Part shown: piece after piece, positions 13,141 through 21,090 of the stretch
How positions within the stretch are numbered: position 1 is the stretch's first letter
Layout: each line of letters begins with the position of its first letter
DNA from: DATBLE01 sp046734415
GTDB lineage: Bacteria > Actinomycetota > Thermoleophilia > Gaiellales > Gaiellaceae
DNA: 32,345 bases
NCBI GenBank assembly: GCA_046734415.1
Contig: JBKPRD010000034.1
Span: forward strand, 1-32,345
Reading direction: 5' to 3'
Notes under the pieces: generated by a model
Databases searched by the model: none
The model's input: the letters and a program-made list of their open reading frames with translations, nothing else
Told to the model about the DNA's origin: nothing
Position numbers and translations under genes: made by a program

Positions 13141-15078
13141 TCAGACGACGAAGACGACCGCTCTCCGCGCCGCGATACCCCGATAGGCGTCGCGGACGGT
13201 GACGGAGACGATGTGCCGGCCCATTCGCCGGAAGACCACCGAGCAGTGCCTCCTCGTGTCCCTGATCGCATGCCCGTCCAGCGCCCATGAGAAGCTGAGG
13301 ACGTCGCCGTCGCGATCGACTGTGCGGACGACGAACGTCAATCGTCTGCCCTGACGTGTCCGGTGCGGTCCCCGCAAGACCGCCGCGGGAGGACTGTTCG
13401 GCAGAAGGAACGGCCCGAACGTGGCCGGCTGCGACTCGCTCCAGCGATCCTGGGCGATCGCACTGTACGAGTAGCTCCGATGCCCGGGCAGCCCCTGGTC
13501 GAGACACTCGCCACCAGTCGTTTCGCACACGGTCATGCTGTCGCGGCGCACGACGATCGCGCTTACACGAGGATCCGCCGGTCGAGCGATCCTGAGCCTC
13601 AGTGTCCCCGCGCCTCGTGGGGTCGCGGTGACCGAGGCCGGCGCTGCGGGCCGCATGAGGTCGGCGAGCATGTTGCGGACGAACTGCTGCAATGCGGGAA
13701 CGGGCGTCGTCGGCCGCCCCTGAGTCGGGGGCGCGAACGCGTCCAAGCCCCAGGCGAATCGAAGTGAGCCCGCGCTGAAGACCCGCGCTCCCGAATCGGC
13801 GACGTACCGGATGCTTTGGGCACCGATCGGCGGTCCCTCGTAGTCGAAGAGGACTTTCAGGCTCGGCTTCGAGCAGCCGGACGGTGGAGCGTCGGGAAGC
13901 GTGTCCCACTCCGGCCCGACGACCCCGGGGACGACCGCGCCCGGGGTGAGCCCCGTTTGGGAGATCCAGGGATCGTCCGGGGACGCACGGGCGGTGAAGT
14001 CGAGGGACGGCGCGTAGCCGCTACTCATGCCCCCCTGGTGCATGACACCGAGGAGCTGGCACTCGGGACGGCCTAGTTCCCGGAACAGCACGGTGCGCAG
14101 CGCAGGGTCCTGCTCGGGATCCGCAGGCGACTTGTAGGCGACGATCGTCCGCTCCCCGTTCTCGTACCGGATTTGCCAGTAGCTGATGTTCGCTCCGAAG
14201 AATGCGAGGTTCGTACCCAAGTCCCGGGCGCGGTCGAAGGCATCGCGCATCCGACTGGTCCAGTACTCCCCGTGGCCGGCGACGATCACGAGCCGGTAGC
14301 GAAGCAGGCTTTCCGGGTCCCGGTGCGTGTCGACGTCGGTCTGGTAGGCGACGTCGTAGCCCTCGCGCTCCAGGAACCGGACGAGGTGCAGCTCCCACTC
14401 GAGGGGTTGTAGGTATCCCGGCGCGAACGGCCGCTCGAAGGACACGCGGTCGCCCCGGCCGCCTGCGCTGTTGTCCTCGTAGAGGCTCTTGCCTCCCCAG
14501 GGGTTGTACGCCTGCCACGTGTTGACGGGCACCTGGATGAGAATCGGCGCCGCGCGAGAGGCCGGCGCCCGCACGACGAAGACCGTGGCCCCCGTGTCGC
14601 TGCCCGGGCCTCGGAAGCGGGCGAGGTAATAGCCGCTCACCCAGTCCCCAGGTACCGCCACCTCACTGGTAACCGGCCAGCCTGCGCCGGTCGCGCCCGA
14701 GCTCCGCGGTCGCGCCTGCGCTGTGCCGTCCACCGACGCGACGAGCCTCCCTCCCAGCCCGCCGTACCAGCCCAGCCGATAGATGTCGACGGCATACGGG
14801 CCGGCTGGTCTCGATGCGACGTGGAAGTGGACCGTCTCCCCGGGCAGCACGCTGACCTCTGAGGCGTAGCCTTCGATCCGCGCCGAGCTCGAGAAAGGGC
14901 CCATCCACGCGGCGGTGCCGTCGCGCTGGTTCTCGCTGCTGACCGGATTCGTCGAGTCGTACGCCGCACCTGCAACCGACCCTCCCAGGCTCGCGAGAGG
15001 CAGGAGCGCAAGCCCGAGCAACGGCCGGAGCCGGAGGGGGCGGCCCAGCTTTCCGCCGGCCCGCCCCCGCGCATTCAT
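13141..15078 (-). CDS. Secreted N,N-dimethylformamidase beta-subunit-like protein with C-terminal PKD-like domain
   Basis: A 645-residue exported protein. Residues 1-39 look like a signal peptide (RGRAGGKLGRPLRLRP, then a hydrophobic stretch ending in VAGA). A beta-rich region (about 40-170; GYASEVSVLPGETVHFHVAS, IYRLGWYGG) leads into a domain resembling the large subunit of N,N-dimethylformamidase (about 175-470): PVNTWQAYNPWGGKSLY, YDVAYQTDVDTHRDPE, VIVAGHGEYWTSRMRDAF and LAFFGANISYWQIR. This region has a ThuA/glutamine-amidotransferase-like fold in known members. The tail has a possible fibronectin-III-like stretch (about 478-560) and a PKD-like domain (about 565-645; TVDRDGDVLSFSWALDGH). 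Secretion and PKD modules suggest a cell-surface carbohydrate or polymer role rather than DMF breakdown; the substrate is unknown. The ATG is at 15078, 47 bases after pnp. It lies in the conserved pnp-M16 gap and has its own terminator. Confidence 0.8.
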   Translation of the reverse strand: MNARGRAGGKLGRPLRLRPLLGLALLPLASLGGSVAGAAYDSTNPVSSENQRDGTAAWMGPFSSSARIEGYASEVSVLPGETVHFHVASRPAGPYAVDIYRLGWYGGLGGRLVASVDGTAQARPRSSGATGAGWPVTSEVAVPGDWVSGYYLARFRGPGSDTGATVFVVRAPASRAAPILIQVPVNTWQAYNPWGGKSLYEDNSAGGRGDRVSFERPFAPGYLQPLEWELHLVRFLEREGYDVAYQTDVDTHRDPESLLRYRLVIVAGHGEYWTSRMRDAFDRARDLGTNLAFFGANISYWQIRYENGERTIVAYKSPADPEQDPALRTVLFRELGRPECQLLGVMHQGGMSSGYAPSLDFTARASPDDPWISQTGLTPGAVVPGVVGPEWDTLPDAPPSGCSKPSLKVLFDYEGPPIGAQSIRYVADSGARVFSAGSLRFAWGLDAFAPPTQGRPTTPVPALQQFVRNMLADLMRPAAPASVTATPRGAGTLRLRIARPADPRVSAIVVRRDSMTVCETTGGECLDQGLPGHRSYSYSAIAQDRWSESQPATFGPFLLPNSPPAAVLRGPHRTRQGRRLTFVVRTVDRDGDVLSFSWALDGHAIRDTRRHCSVVFRRMGRHIVSVTVRDAYRGIAARRAVVFVV

Positions 15079-15125
15079 CGGAACGATTGCGGTTGCGTGA
15101 ACCCCATTCGCGCCTCTCCGGCTGT

Positions 15126-17603
15126 CTAGGTGCGGTCCCTCTCGCGCTCGCGGCGCCGGCCGCCGCGACCGCCGCGGTCGCCGCGCGGACGCTCCTCCTC
15201 GCGCGGGCGAGGCGGCGCGTCCTTCGCGCGCTCGATCAGCTCCTCGGGCTGGACGAGCGAGCCGTTCTCGTGCTTGGCGACCAGCTTCAGGCCGATCCGG
15301 CCGCGAGCCTTGTCGACCTCCTGGACGACCACGTCGAGCACGTCGCCGCGCGCGATCACGTCCTCGATGTGACCGACCCGGCCCGGGCCCACATTGGAGA
15401 CGTGGAGCAGGCCATCAGTGCCCTTCTTCAGCTCGACGAACGCGCCGAACTGGGTCGTCTTCACGACCTTGCCGGTGTACATGTCGCCGACCTCGGGCTC
15501 CTTGGTGATCGCCTCGATCGCCTCGATCGCCGCGTTCGCCTTCGTGCCCTCGGTCGCGTAGATCAGGATCGTCCCGTCCTCTTCGATGTCGATCTGGACG
15601 TCGTTCTCGGCCTCGAGCGCGCGGATCGTCTCGCCGCCCTTGCCGATCACCATCCCGATCTTCTCAGGGTCGATCTTCACCGTCGAGATCCGCGGCGCGT
15701 TCTCGGCGAGTTCGGTGCGGGCCTCGGAGATCGTCTCGCCCATCTCGTCGAGAATGAACTCGCGGGCCTGCTTAGCCTGGGTGAGCGCCTGCCGCATGAT
15801 CTCCTGCGTGACGCCGGTGATCTTGATGTCCATCTGCAGCGCGGTCACGCCCTCACGCGTGCCGGCGACCTTGAAGTCCATGTCGCCGAGGTGGTCCTCC
15901 GCACCCTGGATGTCGGTCAGGATCACGTAGTCGTCACCTTCCTTGACGAGGCCCATCGCGATGCCGGAGACGGGCGCCTTGATCGGCACACCGGCGTCCA
16001 TCAGCGCGAGGGTCGAGCCACAGACCGAGCCCATCGACGACGAGCCGTTCGACTCCAGGGTCTCGGAGACGATCCGGATCGTGTACGGGAACTCCTCGGG
16101 GCCCGGGATCATCGGCTCGAGGGCCCTCTGCGCGAGCGCACCGTGGCCGATGTCGCGGCGCTTCGGGCCGCGCATGAAGCCTGTCTCCCCGACCGAGTAG
16201 GGCGGGAAGTTGTAGTGGTGCATGTAGCGGCGGTCGGTCTCCAGCGAGAGGTCGTCGATCCGCTGCCCTTCCTTCGCGGTGCCCAGCGTGAGCAGGCTCA
16301 TGATCTGCGTCTGCCCGCGGGTGAAGAGGGCCGAGCCATGCGTGCGCGGTGAGACGCCGACCTCGGTCTCGATCGGGCGGATCTCCTCCGTCCCGCGCCC
16401 GTCTGGGCGCCTCTTCTCGACTGCGATCTTCTTGCGGACGAGGTCCTTGTAAATGGCCTCGGCAGCGCGCTTGACGAACTGCTTCGTCAGTGTGTCCTTG
16501 ACGACGACCTCGCCCTCGGCGGCGGCAGGGCCGACCGGGAACGGCAGCTCGACGGTCTCGACGATCCGCTCGAAGAGTAGGCTCCTCTTCGCCGACTTCA
16601 GCTCCTTCGAGTCCCGTTCGGCGTCCGTCAGCGCGCGCAGCTCCGACTCGAACTGCTGGCGCACGGGACCTTCGACCGCCTCGAGCCGGATGCTCTCGAG
16701 CAGCATGTTGAGGCTCTGGCGAACCTGCATCTGGCGCTGGATGTCCTCCTCAGTCGAATGCACGGTCAGCTCGGGACAGAGCTCGGCGAAGAGCTCCTCG
16801 GCCGCGGCAGACGCCTCGCGGAGGCCCTCCTGCCGGATCCGCTCGCGGATCCGCTGCCCGTGCGACACCTCGATCTGGGCCGTGAGGTCCGAGTCGAGCC
16901 ACTTCGGCTTGCCGACGCGCCGCGCGAGCTCCTCCTGGACCTCGCAGAGCTTCTTGATCTCCTCGTGCGCTCGTGCGAGCGCCTCGAGCAGCGTGTCCTC
17001 GGGGATCTCCCCCGCGCCCGCCTCGACCATCGTCAGGCCCTCCTTCGTGCCGACGACGACGAGGTCGAGCGTGCTCTCGTTCTCCAGCTCGGGCAGCGTC
17101 GGGTTGACGACGAGCTGGCCGTCGATCATGCCCATCCGCACGGCCCCGACCGGCCCGGAGAAGGGCAGCGGCGACATCATCAGCGCTGCGGAGGCGCCGT
17201 TGATGCAGAGGATGTCGTGCGGCGTGACCAGGTCGGCGGAGAGGACGGTGCAGATCACCTGCACCTCGTTCCGGAAGCCCTTCGGCCAGAGCGGCCGGAT
17301 CGGGCGGTCGATCATCCGCGCGGTCAGGATCGCGCGCTCCGTCGGACGGCCCTCGCGCTTGAAGAAGCCGCCTGGGATCTTCCCGGCCGCGTACATCCGC
17401 TCCTCGACGTCGACCGTCAGCGGGAAGAAGTCCGCGCCCTCGCGCGTCTCCATCCTCCCCTGGGCCGTGGCGAGCACCATCGTCTCGCCGGAGCGGGCGA
17501 GGACTGCGCCATCCGCCTGCTTGGCCAGCTTGCCCGTGTCGAAGGAGATCTCCTGGTCACCGATCGTGACGGAGACGGTCTCGTTGCCCAAGGCAACACT
17601 CAT
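15126..17603 (-). CDS. pnp: Polyribonucleotide nucleotidyltransferase (PNPase)
   Basis: An 825-residue phosphorolytic 3'-5' exoribonuclease, active as a trimer in RNA turnover. It has a first RNase PH core (about residues 10-230; ADFFPLTVDVEERMYAAGKI, FKREGRPTERAIL), a helical linker (about 235-400), and a second RNase PH core with RTHGSALFTRGQTQ (420-433), the phosphate-binding SSSMGSVCGSTLAL and the acidic DIQGAEDHLGDMDFKVAGT. A KH domain (GMVIGKGGETIRALE) and an S1 domain (GDMYTGKVVKTTQFGAFVEL) follow, ending in a basic RG-rich tail (about 795-825). The linker looks ~50 residues longer than in E. coli, judged from where RTHGSALFTRG falls. The ATG at 17603 has a good GGAGG seven bases upstream. 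It follows rpsO across a long hairpin, the arrangement under which pnp is autoregulated in enterobacteria. Confidence 0.98.
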   Translation of the reverse strand: MSVALGNETVSVTIGDQEISFDTGKLAKQADGAVLARSGETMVLATAQGRMETREGADFFPLTVDVEERMYAAGKIPGGFFKREGRPTERAILTARMIDRPIRPLWPKGFRNEVQVICTVLSADLVTPHDILCINGASAALMMSPLPFSGPVGAVRMGMIDGQLVVNPTLPELENESTLDLVVVGTKEGLTMVEAGAGEIPEDTLLEALARAHEEIKKLCEVQEELARRVGKPKWLDSDLTAQIEVSHGQRIRERIRQEGLREASAAAEELFAELCPELTVHSTEEDIQRQMQVRQSLNMLLESIRLEAVEGPVRQQFESELRALTDAERDSKELKSAKRSLLFERIVETVELPFPVGPAAAEGEVVVKDTLTKQFVKRAAEAIYKDLVRKKIAVEKRRPDGRGTEEIRPIETEVGVSPRTHGSALFTRGQTQIMSLLTLGTAKEGQRIDDLSLETDRRYMHHYNFPPYSVGETGFMRGPKRRDIGHGALAQRALEPMIPGPEEFPYTIRIVSETLESNGSSSMGSVCGSTLALMDAGVPIKAPVSGIAMGLVKEGDDYVILTDIQGAEDHLGDMDFKVAGTREGVTALQMDIKITGVTQEIMRQALTQAKQAREFILDEMGETISEARTELAENAPRISTVKIDPEKIGMVIGKGGETIRALEAENDVQIDIEEDGTILIYATEGTKANAAIEAIEAITKEPEVGDMYTGKVVKTTQFGAFVELKKGTDGLLHVSNVGPGRVGHIEDVIARGDVLDVVVQEVDKARGRIGLKLVAKHENGSLVQPEELIERAKDAPPRPREEERPRGDRGGRGGRRRERERDRT

Positions 17604-17613
17604 GTCTATTCCT

Positions 17614-17685
17614 CCACTCTGCTTCGTGGAGAGTGGGAGTTTGAGTCAGCGCCGTCGCTAGCGCTCGCTCAAACTTCCACTCTCC
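17614..17685 (-). promoter_or_regulatory. Long rpsO-pnp intercistronic hairpin with an alternative fold over the pnp Shine-Dalgarno
   Basis: On the transcript, GGAGAGTGGAAGTTTGAG (17685-17668) pairs with CTCAAACTCCCACTCTCC (17645-17628): 17 of 18 pairs with one A-C mismatch. The loop itself holds a 5-bp helix (AGCGC/GCGCT). A competing 7-bp helix is possible between CCACTCT (17636-17630, inside the 3' arm) and AGAGTGG (17620-17614), whose last two bases belong to the pnp GGAGG. In E. coli, and by published work in Streptomyces, the rpsO-pnp hairpin is cut by RNase III and lets PNPase control its own mRNA; this structure fits that role. The two exclusive pairings are seen directly; the switch is inferred. 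Confidence 0.75.
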
Positions 17686-17700
17686 GTTTGCGTCGGGCCG

Positions 17701-17970
17701 CTATCTCCTCAGGCCCAACTCCTTGATCAGGGCTCTGTAGCCCTCGAGATTGGTGCGCTGGAGGTAGTCCAGCAGCCGGCGACGCCGCCCGACGAGCTTG
17801 AGCAGGCCGCGCCGCGAGTAGTGGTCCTTCGTGTGCGTGCGGAGATGCTCGGTGAGCTCGTTGATGCGGGTCGTCAGGAGGGCGATCTGCACCTCCGGGG
17901 AGCCGGTGTCGCCCCCGTGCCGGCCGTGCTTGCCGACGATCTCCAGCTTCGCTTCCCTGGTGAGACTCAT
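17701..17970 (-). CDS. rpsO: Small ribosomal subunit protein uS15
   Basis: An 89-residue ribosomal protein that binds 16S rRNA in the central domain of the 30S subunit. The sequence is canonical from end to end: SLTREAKLEIVGKHGRH, GDTGSPEVQIALLTTRINEL, LRTHTKDHYSRRGLLKLVG and RRRRLLDYLQRTNLEGYRAL, ending IKELGLRR. The ATG at 17970 gives the standard length and has GGAGG four bases upstream; a longer in-frame start at 18006 is not needed. It is transcribed away from the gamma-glutamyltransferase gene and into pnp. Confidence 0.99.
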   Translation of the reverse strand: MSLTREAKLEIVGKHGRHGGDTGSPEVQIALLTTRINELTEHLRTHTKDHYSRRGLLKLVGRRRRLLDYLQRTNLEGYRALIKELGLRR

Positions 17971-18049
17971 GACACCTCCAGATAGTCGTCTCCGCGATCC
18001 CCGCACACCGTGGGAAGCGCCACGCGCGGCCGAGATCGCGGTCGGCGTC

Positions 18050-18055
18050 TAGGGT
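18050..18055 (+). promoter_or_regulatory. Candidate leaderless-type -10 box for the gamma-glutamyltransferase gene
   Basis: TAGGGT (TANNNT form) ends seven bases before the ATG at 18063, the spacing expected when transcription starts at or next to the start codon. There is no Shine-Dalgarno at the usual distance, which also fits a leaderless message; these are common in actinobacteria. The 92-base divergent gap 17971-18062 must also carry the rpsO promoter, for which I see no convincing box. Confidence 0.3.
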
Positions 18056-18062
18056 AGCAAGG

Positions 18063-19448
18063 ATGCTCGGGGCAGCCGTCGCGGCGGGCCATCTCGCCAC
18101 GGCGCGGGCGGGCGTCGAGATCCTCGAGGCCGGAGGCTCGGCCGCCGATGCCGCGGTCGCCGCTTGTCTCGCGAGCTGCGTCGCCGAGACGGTGATGACC
18201 GGGCTCCTCGGCGGCGGGCACGCGATCTACTGGGACGCCCCGAGCGGGCGCGCACGAAACCTCGACTGCTTCTGCGCCGTCCCGAGCGGCGCCGGCGGCG
18301 AACTGCTCGAGCTGGACGTGCCGTTCGGCGAAGAGCTCGTCCACTACGCCGTGGGTCCGGCTTCGTGTGCGGTGCCGGGCGTTCCCGCGGGGTTGGACGC
18401 GCTCTGGCGGGAGCACGGGCGCCTGCCGTGGGCGGACGTGTGCGTGCCGGCACTTCGGCTGGCGCGCGAGGGCGTCCCGATGCCGCGGGCGCACGTGGCG
18501 TGCCTGCAGATGCTCGAGCCGGTGATGACGATGCGCGAGGGCGCGCGTATCTACGCGCCGGCGGGCCGTCTGCTCGAGCCCGGCGAGCGCCTGGAGCAGC
18601 CGGGGCTCGTCCGCGCCCTCGAGCTCGTCGCCGCGGAGGGCGGACGCAGCGCCTACGAGGGGACGATTGCCGAGGCCGTGCTCGGACTGATGGAGGAACG
18701 CGAGGGCGCCGTCACGCGGGCGGACCTCGGCGCGTACGAGGCGGTCTGGCACGATCCGACGGAGGTTCCCTACGCCGGGACGCGGTTCTTCACCCGCGAC
18801 GGTCTCGCCCCGGTCGGCTCCGCGCTCCGGCGCCTGCCCGTGCTGCGCGATCTGGACGAGCCCTCGCGGACGCTCGCGCTGCTCGATGCGGTCGACGGCG
18901 CGGCGGCGGCCGGGGGCGCCCACACCACCAACCTGGTCGCCGTCGACGGCGAGGGCAGCGCCTGCGTGCTGACGACGAGCCTCGGCCTCGGGTCGGGCGA
19001 CTGGCTCCCCGGCCTCGACCTGCACCTGAACAGCATGCTGGGCGAGATCGATCTCGTCGTCGCGCCTCTCGAGCCCGGTGCGCGGATGGATAGCATGATG
19101 GCGCCGAGCCTCGCGCTCGGCGACGAAGGGCTCGTGCTCGCGATCGGCTCCGCCGGCGGGACGCGCCTCCGCACGGCGCTGGTGACGGTTGCCGCCGGAA
19201 TCCTCGACGAGCAGCTCGAGCCCCAAGCGGCGACCGACCTGCCGCGCGTACATCGAGCCGCCGGGGTCGTCAACGCAGAGCCGGGAGTCGACGAGTCGGC
19301 GCTCGGCGAGCTCGAGGCACGGGGGCTGACGGTCAGGCGGTGGCCGGCACGCCACCACTACTTCGGCGGCGTCAGCCTCGTGGCGAGCGGCGGGCCGGCC
19401 GCCGACTCGAGGCGGAGCGGCGCGGTCGCCTACTCCTCGTCGCGCTAG
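18063..19448 (+). CDS. Gamma-glutamyltransferase-like Ntn hydrolase, short and cytoplasmic
   Basis: A 461-residue member of the gamma-glutamyltranspeptidase family, which self-cleaves at a threonine and transfers or hydrolyses gamma-glutamyl groups. The large-subunit start (AGVEILEAGGSAADAAVAA, TGLLGGGHAIYW) is typical. The processing site is in GAHTTNLVAVDGEGSACVLT, so Thr288 should become the nucleophile; the usual His two residues on is Asn here. LHLNSMLGE and AIGSAGGTRLRTALVTV match the substrate-side loops of the small subunit. The protein is about 60-100 residues shorter than classical enzymes, mainly before the processing site, and has no signal peptide, whereas the best-known ones are exported. 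Its substrate may thus be an intracellular gamma-glutamyl compound. It is the only plus-strand gene in this operon region; its TAG overlaps that of ribF in one CTAG. Confidence 0.88.
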   Translation: MLGAAVAAGHLATARAGVEILEAGGSAADAAVAACLASCVAETVMTGLLGGGHAIYWDAPSGRARNLDCFCAVPSGAGGELLELDVPFGEELVHYAVGPASCAVPGVPAGLDALWREHGRLPWADVCVPALRLAREGVPMPRAHVACLQMLEPVMTMREGARIYAPAGRLLEPGERLEQPGLVRALELVAAEGGRSAYEGTIAEAVLGLMEEREGAVTRADLGAYEAVWHDPTEVPYAGTRFFTRDGLAPVGSALRRLPVLRDLDEPSRTLALLDAVDGAAAAGGAHTTNLVAVDGEGSACVLTTSLGLGSGDWLPGLDLHLNSMLGEIDLVVAPLEPGARMDSMMAPSLALGDEGLVLAIGSAGGTRLRTALVTVAAGILDEQLEPQAATDLPRVHRAAGVVNAEPGVDESALGELEARGLTVRRWPARHHYFGGVSLVASGGPAADSRRSGAVAYSSSR

Positions 19449-20314
19449 ACGGGTCGCTCGGCGCGCTCGGTCTCGTCCACGTCGCGCGCGATCCGGTCGA
19501 TCAGCTCCTGCTCGCTCCCGAACGCCCGCTCGTCGCGCAGTCTCTGCCACAGCTCGACGATCAGCCGACGGCCGTAGAGGTCGCCTGCGAATCCGAGCAG
19601 GAACGCCTCGACGCGCAGCTCCTCGCCCCCGTAGTGCGGGTTCAGCCCGATCGAGATCGCTGCCCGATGGCCGCCGGCGAAGCCGGCGTAGATGCCGTGG
19701 GCGGGAACCAGCAGCTCCGGGTCGACTGCCAGGTTCGCTGTCGGGAAGCCGAGCGTGCCGCCGCGTGCGTCGCCTTCGACGACCACGCCCTCGACCTCTG
19801 CCGGCCGGCCCAACAGGCGCCGCGCGGCCTCGTCGACGCTGCCGGCGTGCAGCAGCCGCCGGATCTCGGACGAGGAGACGCCTTCGAGCAGCGGCACCGG
19901 CCGGACGTCGAAACCGAGGCGCTCGAGCAGCTCGAGGTCGCCGCTGCGCTTGTGGCCGAACCGGAAGTCGCCTCCACAGACGATCGTTCGCGCCCCGATA
20001 GCCTCCAGGTATTCCCGGGCGAACTCATCCGGCTCGACCCGCTGGAACTCGAGCGAGAACTCGACCACGAGCGTCTCCTCGACGCCCAGCTCGGCGAGCA
20101 GCTCCAGCCGCCGCTCGAGCGTCGTCAGCAGCTCGACGCCGTAGCCCATCACCCGGCGCGGGTGCGGGTGGAACGTCACGACCGACGGGGTTCCGCCCGC
20201 CGCGAGCGTCTCCTCGATCACGCGCCGGTGCCCGAGGTGGACGCCGTCGAACGTCCCCAGGGCGACGGCGCGATCGCGCCGCTCGAGCTCCCGGACGGAG
20301 CGTGCGACCTTCAC
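19445..20314 (-). CDS. ribF: Bifunctional riboflavin kinase/FAD synthetase
   Basis: A 289-residue enzyme that makes FMN and then FAD from riboflavin. The N-terminal adenylyltransferase half has GTFDGVHLGH (residues 20-29), FHPHPRRVM, GGDFRFGHKRSGD and SSSEIRRLL. The C-terminal kinase half has GTLGFPTANL and the flavokinase segments GIYAGF and EELRVEAFLLGFAGDLYG. The GTG at 20314 overlaps the truB stop as GTGA; upstream in-frame extension is Arg/Gly-rich and lies inside truB. The order truB-ribF-(rpsO) is conserved in actinobacteria; here the gamma-glutamyltransferase gene separates ribF from rpsO on the opposite strand. Confidence 0.97.
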   Translation of the reverse strand: MKVARSVRELERRDRAVALGTFDGVHLGHRRVIEETLAAGGTPSVVTFHPHPRRVMGYGVELLTTLERRLELLAELGVEETLVVEFSLEFQRVEPDEFAREYLEAIGARTIVCGGDFRFGHKRSGDLELLERLGFDVRPVPLLEGVSSSEIRRLLHAGSVDEAARRLLGRPAEVEGVVVEGDARGGTLGFPTANLAVDPELLVPAHGIYAGFAGGHRAAISIGLNPHYGGEELRVEAFLLGFAGDLYGRRLIVELWQRLRDERAFGSEQELIDRIARDVDETERAERPV

Positions 20315-21090
20315 TCGGGTATCACCACCCGCCCCACCGCCACGAGCTCGCCGTCGTGCACCGTCCGAGCGTCGAGCTCGGCGCGGCGCCGGCCCCGCCG
20401 AATCGCCTCCGCCTCCTCCGCACCGACCTCGACCGCCGGCAGCCACGGCAGCATCTCCGCCGGCGGAAGGATCCGCTCCTCGTCGGCGTCCTCGACCGAG
20501 AACGGCCCGACCTCCGTCCGCCTGAGCGTGCGGCAGTGGCCACCGAGCGCCTCTGCGATCGCTCGAACATAGGTCCCGCTCGAGACCCGCGCGTCGAGTC
20601 GGACGACGCCGTCCGTATACGCGATGACGTCGAGCGCGTCGACCCGCGAGCGACGAAGCGGCATCTCCGGAGTCTCGCCGCGCCGGTGCAGGCGGTAGGC
20701 GCGCTCACCGCCGATCTTGACCGCGGAGGCGGCCGGGATCGGCAGCTCCACCTCCCCGCGGAGGCCCGCGAGCCGAGCCTCCAGCTCGTCCGCCGACGGC
20801 GCCTCCCCCTCGGCCACGACCTCGCCCTCGGTGTCGCCCGTCGAGGTGCGCGCCGTCAGGTCGACGTCTGTGACGTACCGCTTGTCCAGGCCCACGAGCC
20901 ACGGTGCCAGTCTGGTTGCCGAACCTGACAACACGAGCAGGAGGCCGGTCGCGAACGGATCGAGCGTCCCCGCGTGCCCGGTCCGCGCGCCGGTACGCCG
21001 GCGGATGCGCGCGATCACCTCGAACGACGACGGACCGGCCGGCTTGTCGACCAGGATCAAGCCCGCCGGTTTACGCCCTCGTTGAGGCAT
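20311..21090 (-). CDS. truB: tRNA pseudouridine(55) synthase
   Basis: A 259-residue enzyme that makes pseudouridine 55 in the T-loop of tRNAs. The catalytic aspartate is Asp44 in GHAGTLDPFATGLL, after the start segment GLILVDKPAGPSSFEV. The conserved PAASAVKIGGERAYRLHRRG and RVSSGTYVRAIAEALG segments follow, then a short C-terminal region ending in a PUA-like strand pair (DGELVAVGRVV). The ATG at 21090 overlaps the end of the DHH phosphoesterase gene by 20 bases, so translation is probably coupled. Confidence 0.97.
   Translation of the reverse strand: MPQRGRKPAGLILVDKPAGPSSFEVIARIRRRTGARTGHAGTLDPFATGLLLVLSGSATRLAPWLVGLDKRYVTDVDLTARTSTGDTEGEVVAEGEAPSADELEARLAGLRGEVELPIPAASAVKIGGERAYRLHRRGETPEMPLRRSRVDALDVIAYTDGVVRLDARVSSGTYVRAIAEALGGHCRTLRRTEVGPFSVEDADEERILPPAEMLPWLPAVEVGAEEAEAIRRGRRRAELDARTVHDGELVAVGRVVIPE

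Noticed and set aside
17967..19550. A 527-codon minus-strand frame opposite the gamma-glutamyltransferase
   Set aside because: Low-complexity Arg/Ala composition with no family pattern, while the plus-strand frame has all the family motifs.
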